From assembly GCF_033095865.1 (NCBI RefSeq), contig NZ_AP019365.1, positions 4,437,501-4,501,500 of the forward strand: a stretch of DNA of 64,000 bases. Reading direction: 5' to 3'. This document shows positions 27,350 through 35,225 of the stretch, one piece after another (the stretch's first letter is position 1; the number at the start of each line of letters is the position of its first letter). A model generated the notes under the pieces. It was given only the letters and a program-made list of their open reading frames with translations, did not search any database and was not told the DNA's origin. Source of the DNA: Pseudomonas sp. KU43P (lineage in GTDB: Bacteria; Pseudomonadota; Gammaproteobacteria; Pseudomonadales; Pseudomonadaceae). The translations under genes were made by a program, and so were the position numbers.

Positions 27350-27567
27350 ATCGAGCGCCGCCCGCGCGGCGCATCGCGGATAAATCCGCTCCTACATTTG
27401 TTGCAACGTGCCTATGCCTGATAGGCCATGGTTGTCAGCCTTGTTTGTACGACGTGGTTTTTCGGCGGGCGCTAAAAACGGCCAACTATGGCCTTACAGA
27501 CTATGGCACGTTGCAACAAATGTAGGAGCGGATTCATCCGCGATGCGCCGCGCGGGCGGCGCTCGAT
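27350..27567. repeat. 218-bp near-perfect hairpin (second REP/MITE-like family)
   Basis: Left arm 27350-27412 and right arm 27505-27567 are 63-base inverted copies with one mismatch. Each holds smaller palindromes (GCGCCGCCCGCGCGGCGC and GCGGAT..ATCCGC) and the segment CTCCTACATTTGTTGCAACG. The 92-base centre carries further imperfect inverted repeats (AGGCCATGGTTGTC and GCCAACTATGGCCT). There is no coding capacity. It differs in sequence from the other REP elements of the window and looks like a non-autonomous mobile unit. It fills most of the gap 27254-27606 together with the prc terminator. Confidence 0.85.
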
Positions 27568-27606
27568 CTCATGAGCGATAGAAAACCAAAGCCGGGCTCC
27601 AGGCCC

Positions 27607-27975
27607 TCAGGCAATTTCTGGATAACAGTATTCGAACACCCTGACCACCTCAGAGGCATGCCAGGACGCCGCCTCCATGCCATCCACCGGCCCGGAGAAG
27701 CGCCCCAGGCGCTCCACGCACTCGAAGAAGCCAGTGCGCGGCAGGCGGCTGGCGCCCTGGCTGATGACCAGCGAACTGCGCAGCGGCTGCTCGGCGCGAG
27801 CATCGAGCACGGCCAGGTACTCCAGCGCGGCGGTCAGCGTCTGCATGGCAGGGCTGGGCAACTGCAGGCGCTCGATGAGCGCTCGGTAGGTCAGCAAGTG
27901 GCGTTGTCGGCGGGCCAGGTCGAGCTCGTCCAGCAGGCTTTGCCAGTGCTGGCGGCTGATCCTGACCTGGCTCAT
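27607..27975 (-). CDS. 122-aa protein of unknown function, coupled to an XRE regulator
   Basis: 122 aa, soluble, mostly helical, with no signal peptide. The N-terminal half (HWQSLLDELDLARRQRHLLTYRALIERLQL) reads like a winged-helix or DNA-binding-like helical stretch. The C-terminal half ends in an aromatic tail (VRVFEYCYPEIA). Its ATG overlaps the TGA of the XRE gene by four bases, so the two form a translationally coupled pair. I recognise no RelE, HigB or HipA toxin motif. It may be a partner or effector of the XRE protein. The function is unknown. Confidence 0.7.
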   Translation of the reverse strand: MSQVRISRQHWQSLLDELDLARRQRHLLTYRALIERLQLPSPAMQTLTAALEYLAVLDARAEQPLRSSLVISQGASRLPRTGFFECVERLGRFSGPVDGMEAASWHASEVVRVFEYCYPEIA

Positions 27976-28316
27976 GACGGCTCGCTCCAGCCGGCGACGC
28001 CCAGGTGCCAGGCCAGGGCCCGGCGAATCGCCGCATCCGGCTGGCGCTCGCCGGATTCGATCATGGCCAGGTAGGCCGGGCTGACGCCCACATTGCGCGC
28101 CAACTGTTCAGCGGCAATGCCTTTGGCCTGGCGTATCTGCGCCACCTCGCCGAACGCAGGCAAGCTGACACTCGGCGCAGGCTGCTCTTGCTCTGATGTT
28201 GCGCTAACCGCTTCGGCAGGTGCCTGACCAGCTGCCTTGAGCAGCGCCTGATACTGTTCCCAGGGAACGACGGCGTACTCGGGCTGACCGTCCCGGCTAA
28301 TGACCTGAATACCCAT
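27972..28316 (-). CDS. XRE-family HTH regulator with Phd-like N-terminus
   Basis: 114 aa. The N-terminus (GQPEYAVVPWEQYQALL, about residues 10-26) resembles the start of Phd/YefM-type antitoxins. A low-complexity Ala/Glu linker follows. The C-terminal half is a helix-turn-helix of the Cro/C1 type (IRQAKGIAAEQLARNVGVS, PAYLAMIESGERQPDAAI, about residues 60-100). It leads a two-gene unit with the 122-aa protein. This layout is reminiscent of regulator or antitoxin modules, but the second gene is not a known toxin. Confidence 0.8.
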   Translation of the reverse strand: MGIQVISRDGQPEYAVVPWEQYQALLKAAGQAPAEAVSATSEQEQPAPSVSLPAFGEVAQIRQAKGIAAEQLARNVGVSPAYLAMIESGERQPDAAIRRALAWHLGVAGWSEPS

Positions 28317-28416
28317 TACAACCCCCTTACATAGGATTACGGCATGTAATCCGTAGGCATAACCCTTATGCCAATTATATTACCAAGTGCGGGAGTCTGT
28401 GGGGATCGGCGCGCTT

Positions 28417-28857
28417 TCAGTGGGTTTTGCGCTCCAGGCGCAACGCTTCGGGGGTGTCGGGAAGGCGCTCGACCACGCGCAGACGCTCCGGCGCCTGGCT
28501 GTCGCGCCATGCCTTGAAACGCGCCAGCTCATCGGCCACGGTCTTCAGCACCCAGCCGAGCACCGCGATGTCATCGAGAAACCCTACCCCGAGAATCCAG
28601 TCGGGGATGGCGTCGATGGGGCTGACGAAATAAAGCAGGCCCGCAACGATGGTCACCAGCGCCTTGGGGCTGATCGCTCGGTACTCGCCGCGCCACCACG
28701 CCAGGCACAACGCCTGCAACAACTTGACGTCGTCACGTAGCTGACCCAGGCGCGGCCCCTTGCGGGCCACGGCGAACAACAGGGCCGGCAAACGACCACG
28801 GCTGAGCAATCGCTCGGCCAGGGGCAGGAAGCGGGCGAAATTCCAGGGTGCGCTCAT
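28417..28857 (-). CDS. YkvA/DUF1232 family membrane protein
   Basis: 146 aa. The diagnostic DUF1232 stretch LLYFVSPIDAIPDWILGVGF (about residues 75-94), followed by LDDIAVLGWVLKTV, is present. The family is widespread and its function is not established. The start at 28857 is preferred to an upstream in-frame start because GGAGG lies just before it. A head-to-head pair of DnaA boxes sits 21 bases upstream of the start codon. Confidence 0.85.
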   Translation of the reverse strand: MSAPWNFARFLPLAERLLSRGRLPALLFAVARKGPRLGQLRDDVKLLQALCLAWWRGEYRAISPKALVTIVAGLLYFVSPIDAIPDWILGVGFLDDIAVLGWVLKTVADELARFKAWRDSQAPERLRVVERLPDTPEALRLERKTH

Positions 28858-28877
28858 GAGGCCTCCAGCGGGGAAGA

Positions 28878-28904
28878 GGTTATCCACATTTATTGTGGAT
28901 AACC
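28878..28904. promoter_or_regulatory. Head-to-head pair of consensus DnaA boxes
   Basis: TTATCCACA and TGTGGATAA, both perfect consensus boxes, are separated by five bases within an 11-bp perfect inverted repeat (GGTTATCCACA ... TGTGGATAACC). The pair sits in the promoter region of the YkvA gene. Confidence 0.65.
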
Positions 28905-29087
28905 TTGTGAACAGGGCGAAGTTTCTGACGTCAGGTGCCCATAAGGCAAGGGCCCCGGTCAGATCGGGCGTTTTTTACACAGCGGTTTCAGGCGCGCAAA
29001 CGATTTGCGTCTTACGCCTGATGCTGCCTCACACTGTCCTTGCTCGGACAATAACTCTGCCCCGGGGTTCGTTCGATGCTACCTGCA

Positions 29088-29120
29088 CAAACAAGAACGC
29101 CCCGTCGAGACGGGGCGTTC
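29088..29120 (-). terminator. Terminator of the FKBP isomerase gene
   Basis: An 11-bp perfect stem (GAACGCCCCGT, 29095-29105, with its complement 29110-29120) has a four-base loop and is followed on the minus strand by TTGTTTGT. It lies 18 bases after the stop. Confidence 0.85.
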
Positions 29121-29138
29121 CTGTAATAGCTGCCGTGC

Positions 29139-29891
29139 TTACTTGGCAGGCTCTTCAGCCGGGGCTTCGCCTTCAGGCGCGTCGCCTTGCAGCTGGCTCG
29201 GGTCCTTGATGGCGATCAGTTCCAGATCGAACACCAGCACCGAGTTGGCCGGAATCTGCGGGCTCGGGCTCTGAGCACCGTAGGCCAGATCAGCCGGGAT
29301 GAACAGCTTGTACTTCTCGCCCACGTGCATCAGTTGCAGGCCTTCGACCCAACCAGGGATCACGCCGCTGACCGGCAGATCGATCGGGCTGCCGCGCTCG
29401 ACGGAGCTGTCGAACACCTTGCCATCGATCAGCTTGCCTTCGTAGTGGACAGTGACCACGTCGGTCGGCTTGGGCTGCGGGCCGTCTGCCTTCTTGACCA
29501 CTTCGTATTGCAGGCCCGAGGCAGTGGTGACCACGCCTGGCTTCTTGGCGTTTTCTTCGAGGAATTTCTTGCCAGCAGTGGCCGCTTCTTCGCTGGCCTT
29601 GACCTGACGCTCTTCGGCGCGCTTCTGCAGCGCGGTGAAGGCTTCTACCAGCTCTTCATCCTTGATGCGCTGGTCTTTCTTGCCAACGGCGTCTTCGATG
29701 CCGAGGGCTACGGCTTTGGAATCAAGGTCTTCCATGCCTTCCTGGGCCATGCTCTTGCCGATGTTCAGGCCGATACCGTAGGAGGCTTTCTGTGCCGGAG
29801 TTTTCAGCTCGGGGCTGCTGGCTTGTTGGTCGCAGCCAGCCAGTACCAGGCCTACCAGGGCAACCGCAGCCGCCAAACGATGCTGTTTCAT
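29139..29891 (-). CDS. fklB: FKBP-type peptidyl-prolyl isomerase lipoprotein (FklB/Mip-like)
   Basis: 250 aa. The lipobox LAGC (Cys20) marks a lipoprotein. An N-terminal helical dimerisation region (about residues 30-120) precedes the FKBP domain (about 125-230: VTVHYEGKLIDGKVFDSS, GVIPGWVEGLQLM, IPANSVLVFDLEL), so the catalytic pocket is intact. It assists folding of envelope proteins. The tail is rich in Glu, Pro and Ala. Start 29891 has an AAGGAA site and makes a proper lipoprotein signal; a start eight codons upstream would not. Confidence 0.92.
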   Translation of the reverse strand: MKQHRLAAAVALVGLVLAGCDQQASSPELKTPAQKASYGIGLNIGKSMAQEGMEDLDSKAVALGIEDAVGKKDQRIKDEELVEAFTALQKRAEERQVKASEEAATAGKKFLEENAKKPGVVTTASGLQYEVVKKADGPQPKPTDVVTVHYEGKLIDGKVFDSSVERGSPIDLPVSGVIPGWVEGLQLMHVGEKYKLFIPADLAYGAQSPSPQIPANSVLVFDLELIAIKDPSQLQGDAPEGEAPAEEPAK

Positions 29892-30122
29892 GCTATTTCC
29901 TTGTTCATGCGCCATGTGGGCAATCAGGGTAAAGCCGCGAGCTTATCAGGCGGCCATTACCCATGGCTACCGGCATAAGAGCGGGTTCTGGTGAGGAAGT
30001 TCAGTACTTAAAAGGTTATTCATCCATACACCGCAGCCAATGGCCAGTATTGACCCTTGATCGCGGTTTTGCTCGAAATTTATGGCGATTTATGTCTGCC
30101 AGTTCTGAGCCCCGGCAAGTGC

Positions 30123-31055
30123 TCAGGGATAGCGCCCGTCGCGATACAGTTCAGCCACTTCGCGCAGCACGTCGCACACCCACTGCCCTGGCACGCTCTG
30201 CGGCAACGCGGCATTGCGGCAGATACCCACCGAACCGCCAGGTTCGCGAACGCCCAGGTCGAGTTCGGCCAGTTCACTGCGGCGCAGGTCGAGCAATACC
30301 GCATCACGCGGTGCCACCCACACGCCATCGCTGCCTAACAGGTAACGCCGGCTCAACGCCAGCGACAAGGTCTCAAGGCGCTGCGCCGGCATCTGGATAC
30401 CGCACTGCACGAACAGGCTGTCGGCGTGCTGGCGAATGGTGGTGCCCGAGGGTGGCAGCACCAGGGGATAGCGGCTGACCTGCGCCCGCTCCATCGGCAC
30501 CTTTGCCAGCAAGGGATGCCCGGGGCGTACCACCAGGGCCATCGATTCGCTGTACAGGTGCTCGAACGACAAGCCCTGAATCTGCGGACTGTCGGTCATG
30601 CGCCCGACTACCAGCTCCAGCTCCCCCAGGTGCAACTGCCCCAGCAGCTGTGCGCTGACGCCGGTCACCACGCTGATCACCAGCGTTTCATGGCGTTGAT
30701 GCAACCGGCACAGCACTTCGGGCATCAGCAGCCCTTCGACCGTCGACAGCACGCCAATGCGCACCTGCGACGGTACGCGCGCTTCGCCCCGCAGGCTGCT
30801 CACGCCATCGCGCAAGGCCTGCACACTGGGCCCGGCATAACGCATGAAGCGGCTACCGGCGGGGGTCAGCACTACTCCCTGGCGGCCGCGCTCGAACAGG
30901 CGCGCCTCGAGCAGGTCTTCGAGTTCCTTAAGGGTCTTGGAAATCGCCGGCTGGCTGATCGCCAGGATGTCGGCGGCCCTGGCCAGGCTGCCCTGCCGGG
31001 CAATCTCCAGGAAGCACAGCAGGTGGCGGTACTTGATGCGGGTGTCGAGGTTCAT
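30123..31055 (-). CDS. LysR-type transcriptional regulator (PcaQ/GbpR-like)
   Basis: 310 aa. The N-terminal winged HTH (residues 8-65: FLEIARQGSLARAADILAIS, QPAISKTLKELEDLLEARLF) is followed by a periplasmic-binding-protein-like effector domain (about 95-300). The N-terminus MNLDTRIKYRHL resembles the PcaQ/GbpR subgroup, whose members control aromatic-acid or sugar uptake genes. Start 31055 was chosen by alignment to that N-terminus; the upstream extension is out of character. It begins ten bases after the AraC gene ends, so both may share a transcript diverging from the catabolic cluster. Confidence 0.82.
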   Translation of the reverse strand: MNLDTRIKYRHLLCFLEIARQGSLARAADILAISQPAISKTLKELEDLLEARLFERGRQGVVLTPAGSRFMRYAGPSVQALRDGVSSLRGEARVPSQVRIGVLSTVEGLLMPEVLCRLHQRHETLVISVVTGVSAQLLGQLHLGELELVVGRMTDSPQIQGLSFEHLYSESMALVVRPGHPLLAKVPMERAQVSRYPLVLPPSGTTIRQHADSLFVQCGIQMPAQRLETLSLALSRRYLLGSDGVWVAPRDAVLLDLRRSELAELDLGVREPGGSVGICRNAALPQSVPGQWVCDVLREVAELYRDGRYP

Positions 31056-31065
31056 GCCGGCAAGC

Positions 31066-31995
31066 TTAACGCATCGCCACCTGCGGCGTATCCGGGTCGC
31101 GCTGCTGGCGGCGGAACTGCCCTGGCGGCAGTCCGTGGATCTGGCGAAAACGCCGGGAGAAGTAAGCTTCATCCGCAAAACCACACAGCCGCGCCACCTC
31201 CCCCACCGGCCGACTGCCGTTGAGCAGGTAGTTGCGCGCAGCATGCATACGCCGCTCCAGCACCAGCTCGCTGAAGGTCTTGCCGATTTCTTTGCGCAGC
31301 CAGTGGGTCAGGTAGGTGGGCGACAGGTAGGTAGCCGCCGCTACCTTGTGCAGGCTGAGGTCGGGGTCATCGATATGCCGGCGCAGGTAGTCGCTCATTC
31401 GCCCCAGCGCGGCACGGCGGCTGAGCTGGGCGGCATTGCTGTCGGCCAATTCGCGCAGCGGCTCGGCATACAAGCCGCAGACCTGGCCGATCAGCTGCAA
31501 CAACAGGCCCTTGAGCATCTCGCGGCTGCCGAAGCGGCGGTTGGCATCGAGTGCACGCATTTGCCCAAGGATGCGCTGCACCTCGGCGAACTCGGTGTCA
31601 TCCAGGCAGAAATCGAGGTGCTCCTGAAAGCGGAACGGAGACAGCTCGGGCGCCTGCAGGATCGATACCTCTTCCAGGTCCATCGGGTCGCAGGTCAGGT
31701 GCGGCAAAAGAAACGTCTGGGAGAAGTTGATCACCACGAAATCGCTGTCGGCCGGGTGCGGGATCACATGCACCCGGTGCGGCAGGATGAAGGCCAGGGT
31801 GTTGCGCCGAAAGGGGCGCTGCACGCTGCCGATGTGCTGCACGGTGTCGCCGCCGAGATTGACCTGGATCTGGAAGTACTCGTGGCGATGCGGCGCTGTT
31901 TCCGCGGGGCGCCCGCGCTGGTCGCGAATGTAGAAATCCATCAGCTCGCTGCGCTGCTGCATGAGGTAGGTGGGGACCTCGCGCTTAGGGGGCAT
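31066..31995 (-). CDS. AraC-family transcriptional regulator of the adjacent catabolic cluster
   Basis: 309 aa. The N-terminal cupin-type sensing domain (about residues 35-150, with HRHEYFQIQVNLGG) is followed by a C-terminal double HTH (about 205-300: LSLHKVAAATYLSPTYLTHW, FADEAYFSRRFRQIHGLPP). It diverges from the MFS-FAH-SDR-dehydrogenase genes. Direct repeats AGTCCAA spaced 21 bases (33632 and 33653) upstream of the FAH gene have the geometry of AraC-family half-sites. Start 31995 has a GGAG site. Confidence 0.88.
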   Translation of the reverse strand: MPPKREVPTYLMQQRSELMDFYIRDQRGRPAETAPHRHEYFQIQVNLGGDTVQHIGSVQRPFRRNTLAFILPHRVHVIPHPADSDFVVINFSQTFLLPHLTCDPMDLEEVSILQAPELSPFRFQEHLDFCLDDTEFAEVQRILGQMRALDANRRFGSREMLKGLLLQLIGQVCGLYAEPLRELADSNAAQLSRRAALGRMSDYLRRHIDDPDLSLHKVAAATYLSPTYLTHWLRKEIGKTFSELVLERRMHAARNYLLNGSRPVGEVARLCGFADEAYFSRRFRQIHGLPPGQFRRQQRDPDTPQVAMR

Positions 31996-32021
31996 GGGCA
32001 ATCTCCGGTGTGCGGCCATAA

Positions 32022-32031
32022 GTTGTACGAC
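32022..32031. promoter_or_regulatory. GTTGTACGAC element, regulator side
   Basis: A near-palindromic 10-mer (GTYGTACRAC) 27 bases upstream of the AraC start. An identical copy lies at 32211-32220 on the MFS side of the same divergent gap. Candidate operator. Confidence 0.45.
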
Positions 32032-32210
32032 ATCATCGATTAAACCCCGTGTGCAAAAACCGACGCAACAGCAAATCGCTACACCCCTCTAAAAATGGGA
32101 TTACAGGCACAAATCGAGATAAAACCCCGGGCTTTGATTTTTTTGGACAGCATGGCCGCGCCACGGCTTGTGTGAAAAAAACAGTCTAAAACCCCCGTTG
32201 CATTCAAGAT

Positions 32211-32220
32211 GTTGTACGAC
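32211..32220. promoter_or_regulatory. GTTGTACGAC element, transporter side
   Basis: Second identical copy of the 10-mer, 60 bases before the MFS start. The two copies are 189 bases apart in the same orientation. Confidence 0.45.
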
Positions 32221-32279
32221 CACTTTAGAAAAGGGACTGCAGCCCAACCTCTACCAACAACAACAAACGAGGTCGACTC

Positions 32280-33623
32280 ATGTCGAGCACGCCTACCTCC
32301 CGCACCGCGGCGCCGTCGTTCGCGCTGGACGCGGCCACATCGCAACGCCTGCCCTCTCGTCGCCGCTGGTTCATGCTCTCGCTGCTACTGGTGGCGACCA
32401 TCATCAACTACGTCGACCGGGTCAACATCTCCATCGCCGCGCCCTTCATGGCCAAGGACCTTGGCCTGGACAAGGTCGAGATGGGCCTGATCTTCTCCGC
32501 CTTCGCCTGGACCTATGCCTTGGCCCTGGTGCCCGCGGGTTTCATCGCCGACCGTTTCGGCTCGCGCCTGACCTATGGCGTGTCGCTGATCAGTTGGTCG
32601 GCAGTCACCGTGGCCCAGGGCCTGGCCAGCGGCTTTGCCTCGCTGTTCGGCTTGCGCCTGGCGGTCGGGGCCATGGAAGCGCCGGCCTTCCCCGCCAACA
32701 GCCGCGCGGTGACGGTGTGGTTCCCGGCCCGCGAGCGCGGCATGGCCAGCAGCATCTATGTCTGTGGCCAGTACCTGGGCACGGCACTGTTCACCGGAGC
32801 CTTGCTGTGGCTGGCCACCACCTATGACTGGCGCCATGTGTTCTACAGCACCGGCCTGGTCGGCATCCTGTTCGGCGCGGTGTGGCTGTGGCTGTACCGC
32901 GATCCGCTGAACTGCAAGAAGGTCAGCCCTGAAGAACTGGCCTATATCGAGCAAGGCGGCGGGCTGGTTAAAAGCAGCCAGGAGCGCACTCGTTTCGACT
33001 GGCGCCAGGTCGCCGAGTTGTTCCGCTACCGCCAGGTGTGGGCGATCTGCCTAGGCAAGTTCGCCAGTACCTCCGCGTTGTATTTCTTCCTCACCTGGTT
33101 CCCCACCTACCTGATCGAAGAGCGCCAACTGACCTTGATCAAGGTCGGCATCTTCGCCGTGATGCCGTTCATTGGCGCCACGGTCGGCATCCTGCTGGCG
33201 GGTATCGTCTCGGACCTGATGATCCGCCGGGGCTATTCGCTTTCGTTTGCACGCAAGCTGCCGCTGGTGGTGGGCTCGATGCTGGGCATGTCGATCGTGC
33301 TGGTGAACTTCACCGACTCCAACGTGCTGTGCATCGCGGTGCTGACCCTGGCGTTCTTCGCCCAGGGCATCGCCTCGTCATCGTGGGCGGCAGTGTCGGA
33401 GGTGGCCCCCAAGGAATTGATCGGCCTGACCGGCGGGATCACCAGCCTGGCGGCGAACATCGGCGGCATCGTCACGCCGATCGTGATTGGCGCCATCGTG
33501 CACGCCAGCGGCTCGTTCGCCATGGCTTTCTGGTTCATCGGCGCAGTGGCATTGATGGGCACCCTGTCGTACTCGCTGCTGCTCGGAAAGCTGTACCGGA
33601 TCGAACTGAAGACCGCCGCATGA
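32280..33623 (+). CDS. MFS transporter, anion:cation symporter type
   Basis: 447 aa with 12 transmembrane segments. The N-terminal NYVDRVNISIA motif and the loop GFIADRFGSRLTYG are typical of the ACS family (hexuronate, glucarate, galactonate, phthalate carriers). It heads the cluster that diverges from the AraC gene and presumably imports the acid that the three following enzymes degrade. The substrate cannot be fixed from sequence. There is a 90-base gap to the FAH gene holding the AGTCCAA repeats. Confidence 0.88.
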   Translation: MSSTPTSRTAAPSFALDAATSQRLPSRRRWFMLSLLLVATIINYVDRVNISIAAPFMAKDLGLDKVEMGLIFSAFAWTYALALVPAGFIADRFGSRLTYGVSLISWSAVTVAQGLASGFASLFGLRLAVGAMEAPAFPANSRAVTVWFPARERGMASSIYVCGQYLGTALFTGALLWLATTYDWRHVFYSTGLVGILFGAVWLWLYRDPLNCKKVSPEELAYIEQGGGLVKSSQERTRFDWRQVAELFRYRQVWAICLGKFASTSALYFFLTWFPTYLIEERQLTLIKVGIFAVMPFIGATVGILLAGIVSDLMIRRGYSLSFARKLPLVVGSMLGMSIVLVNFTDSNVLCIAVLTLAFFAQGIASSSWAAVSEVAPKELIGLTGGITSLAANIGGIVTPIVIGAIVHASGSFAMAFWFIGAVALMGTLSYSLLLGKLYRIELKTAA

Positions 33624-33631
33624 CCCGGATA

Positions 33632-33659
33632 AGTCCAAGCCGACCCCGCTTTAGTCCAA
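33632..33659 (+). promoter_or_regulatory. Direct repeats AGTCCAA, 21-bp spacing (candidate AraC-type site)
   Basis: AGTCCAA at 33632-33638 and 33653-33659 are in the same orientation and exactly two helical turns apart, 55 bases before the FAH start. This spacing is the usual one for AraC/XylS half-sites. Confidence 0.5.
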
Positions 33660-33713
33660 CTTTGCCCGCCAGCCGCTAGCTAGTCTGGCCACTCCCGTAC
33701 GGAGGATCCACCC

Positions 33714-34424
33714 ATGACCTACTTGTTCAACCCGCAGGCTACCGTCAGCCTGCCGATCCAGGGCAGCACCGCACGCTTTCCGGTCGGCCGGGTATTCTGC
33801 CTGGGCCGCAATTACCCCTGGCCCGAGGCCGCCGGCCCGGCGCCACGCGAGCCCGTGTTCTTCATGAAGCCCGCCAGCAACGTGGTCGAGGCGCAGGGCG
33901 AGCTGCCCTTCCCGCCGCAGACCGACGAGTTCTGCCACGAAATCGAGCTGGTGGCAGCAATTGCCAAAGGCGGTGTCGATATCGCTCCGGAACAGGCACT
34001 GGAGCATGTGTACGGGTTTGCCGTCGGCCTCGACATGACGCGCCGAGACCGTCAGCGCCAGGCCAAGAGCGAGGGCTTGCCCTGGGAAGGCGCCAAGGTC
34101 TTCGAAGCCTCGGCGCCGATGACCGCCATCACGCCCACCAGCCAGTTGCCCTGGCCGCTGGACGCATCGCTGTGGCTACAGGTCAACGGCCAGGAGCGCC
34201 AGCGCGCCCACCTGAGCACACAGACCTGGCCCCTGGCTGAAGTGATCAGCCGCCTGTCCCGCCAACTGCCGCTGCTGCCCGGCGATCTGATCATGACCGG
34301 CAGCCCACCCGGCGTAGCGCCATTGAGCCCGGGAGACCTCATCCACGCCGGCATCGATGGCATCGGCGAACTGCACCTGCGGGTCGGCCCGCGCCCCGCC
34401 GGGCAAACCGCGAATGCCGCCTGA
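33714..34424 (+). CDS. Fumarylacetoacetate hydrolase family protein
   Basis: 236 aa, the size of single-domain FAH enzymes such as fumarylpyruvate hydrolase or 2,4-diketo-3-deoxy-sugar-acid hydrolase. Family blocks include FCLGRNYPWP, PVFFMKPASNVV, the metal-binding HEIELV, GFAVGLDMTRRDRQ, and GDLIMTGSPPGVAPLSPGD. It would cleave a C-C bond in a diketo or 2-keto acid. Its own promoter is likely, given the AraC-type repeats upstream and a GGAGGA ribosome binding site. Confidence 0.88.
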   Translation: MTYLFNPQATVSLPIQGSTARFPVGRVFCLGRNYPWPEAAGPAPREPVFFMKPASNVVEAQGELPFPPQTDEFCHEIELVAAIAKGGVDIAPEQALEHVYGFAVGLDMTRRDRQRQAKSEGLPWEGAKVFEASAPMTAITPTSQLPWPLDASLWLQVNGQERQRAHLSTQTWPLAEVISRLSRQLPLLPGDLIMTGSPPGVAPLSPGDLIHAGIDGIGELHLRVGPRPAGQTANAA

Positions 34425-34443
34425 ACTTCACTGGAGCCTTGCC

Positions 34444-35202
34444 ATGAACCCACACAAGAAAATCGCCCTGGTCACTGGCGCGGGCAGCGGGATAGGCCGC
34501 GCCGTTGCACTCGCCCTGTTGGAAGAGGGTTTCAGCCTGGTACTCGCCGGGCGCCGCGCCGAGCCGCTGCAGACACTGGTTGAACAGGTGCATGCAGCCG
34601 GCGGGGAAGCCCTGGCCGTGCCCACCGATGTGCGCAATGAACAGAGCGTCGCGCACCTGTTCGCTACCGTAGAGGAAGTCCATGGCCGCCTCGACGTGAT
34701 CTTCAACAACGCCGGCATCAACGCCCCGGCCGTGCCGATCGACGAGCTGCCGCTGGAGAACTGGCGCAACGTCATCGCCACCAATGTCGACGGCGTATTC
34801 CTCTGCGCCCGCGCAGCCTTCGGGCTGATGCGCCGCCAGCAGCCGCAGGGAGGGCGAATCATCAACAACGGCTCGATCTCGGCCCACAGCCCACGCCCTT
34901 TCACCGCACCGTACACCGCCAGCAAGCACGCCGTGCTTGGCCTGACCAAGGCTCTGGCGCTGGATGGGCGCCCCTACGGCATCGTGTGCAGCCAGGTGGA
35001 TATCGGCAATGCCCTGACCGAGCTTTCCGAACGCATGACCCGTGGCGTGCGCCAGGCCAATGGCGAGATCGCCGCCGAACCGATGCTCGACGTGCGTCAT
35101 GTGGCCGAAGCGGTGCGCTATATCGCCGCCCTGCCGCTGCAGGCCAACGTGCTGAACATGACCGTGATGGCCAGCAACATGCCCTTTGTCGGCCGTGGCT
35201 GA
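34444..35202 (+). CDS. Short-chain dehydrogenase/reductase
   Basis: 252 aa. Cofactor motif TGAGSGIG (residues 11-18), NNAG, and the catalytic Ser (NNGSIS) with YTASK are in place, so it is an active classical SDR using NAD(P). The start at 34444 has a GGAG site 20 bases after the FAH stop. Next to an FAH enzyme it may oxidise a 2-keto-3-deoxy acid to the diketo acid that FAH cleaves. That step order is inference. Confidence 0.9.
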   Translation: MNPHKKIALVTGAGSGIGRAVALALLEEGFSLVLAGRRAEPLQTLVEQVHAAGGEALAVPTDVRNEQSVAHLFATVEEVHGRLDVIFNNAGINAPAVPIDELPLENWRNVIATNVDGVFLCARAAFGLMRRQQPQGGRIINNGSISAHSPRPFTAPYTASKHAVLGLTKALALDGRPYGIVCSQVDIGNALTELSERMTRGVRQANGEIAAEPMLDVRHVAEAVRYIAALPLQANVLNMTVMASNMPFVGRG

Positions 35203-35225
35203 CCCCTGCTTTGATGGAGTGACCG

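Noticed and set aside
27534..27803. 89-codon minus-strand frame overlapping the hairpin and the 122-aa gene
   Set aside because: It runs into the right arm of the hairpin, has no ribosome binding site and conflicts with the better-supported 122-aa gene in another frame.
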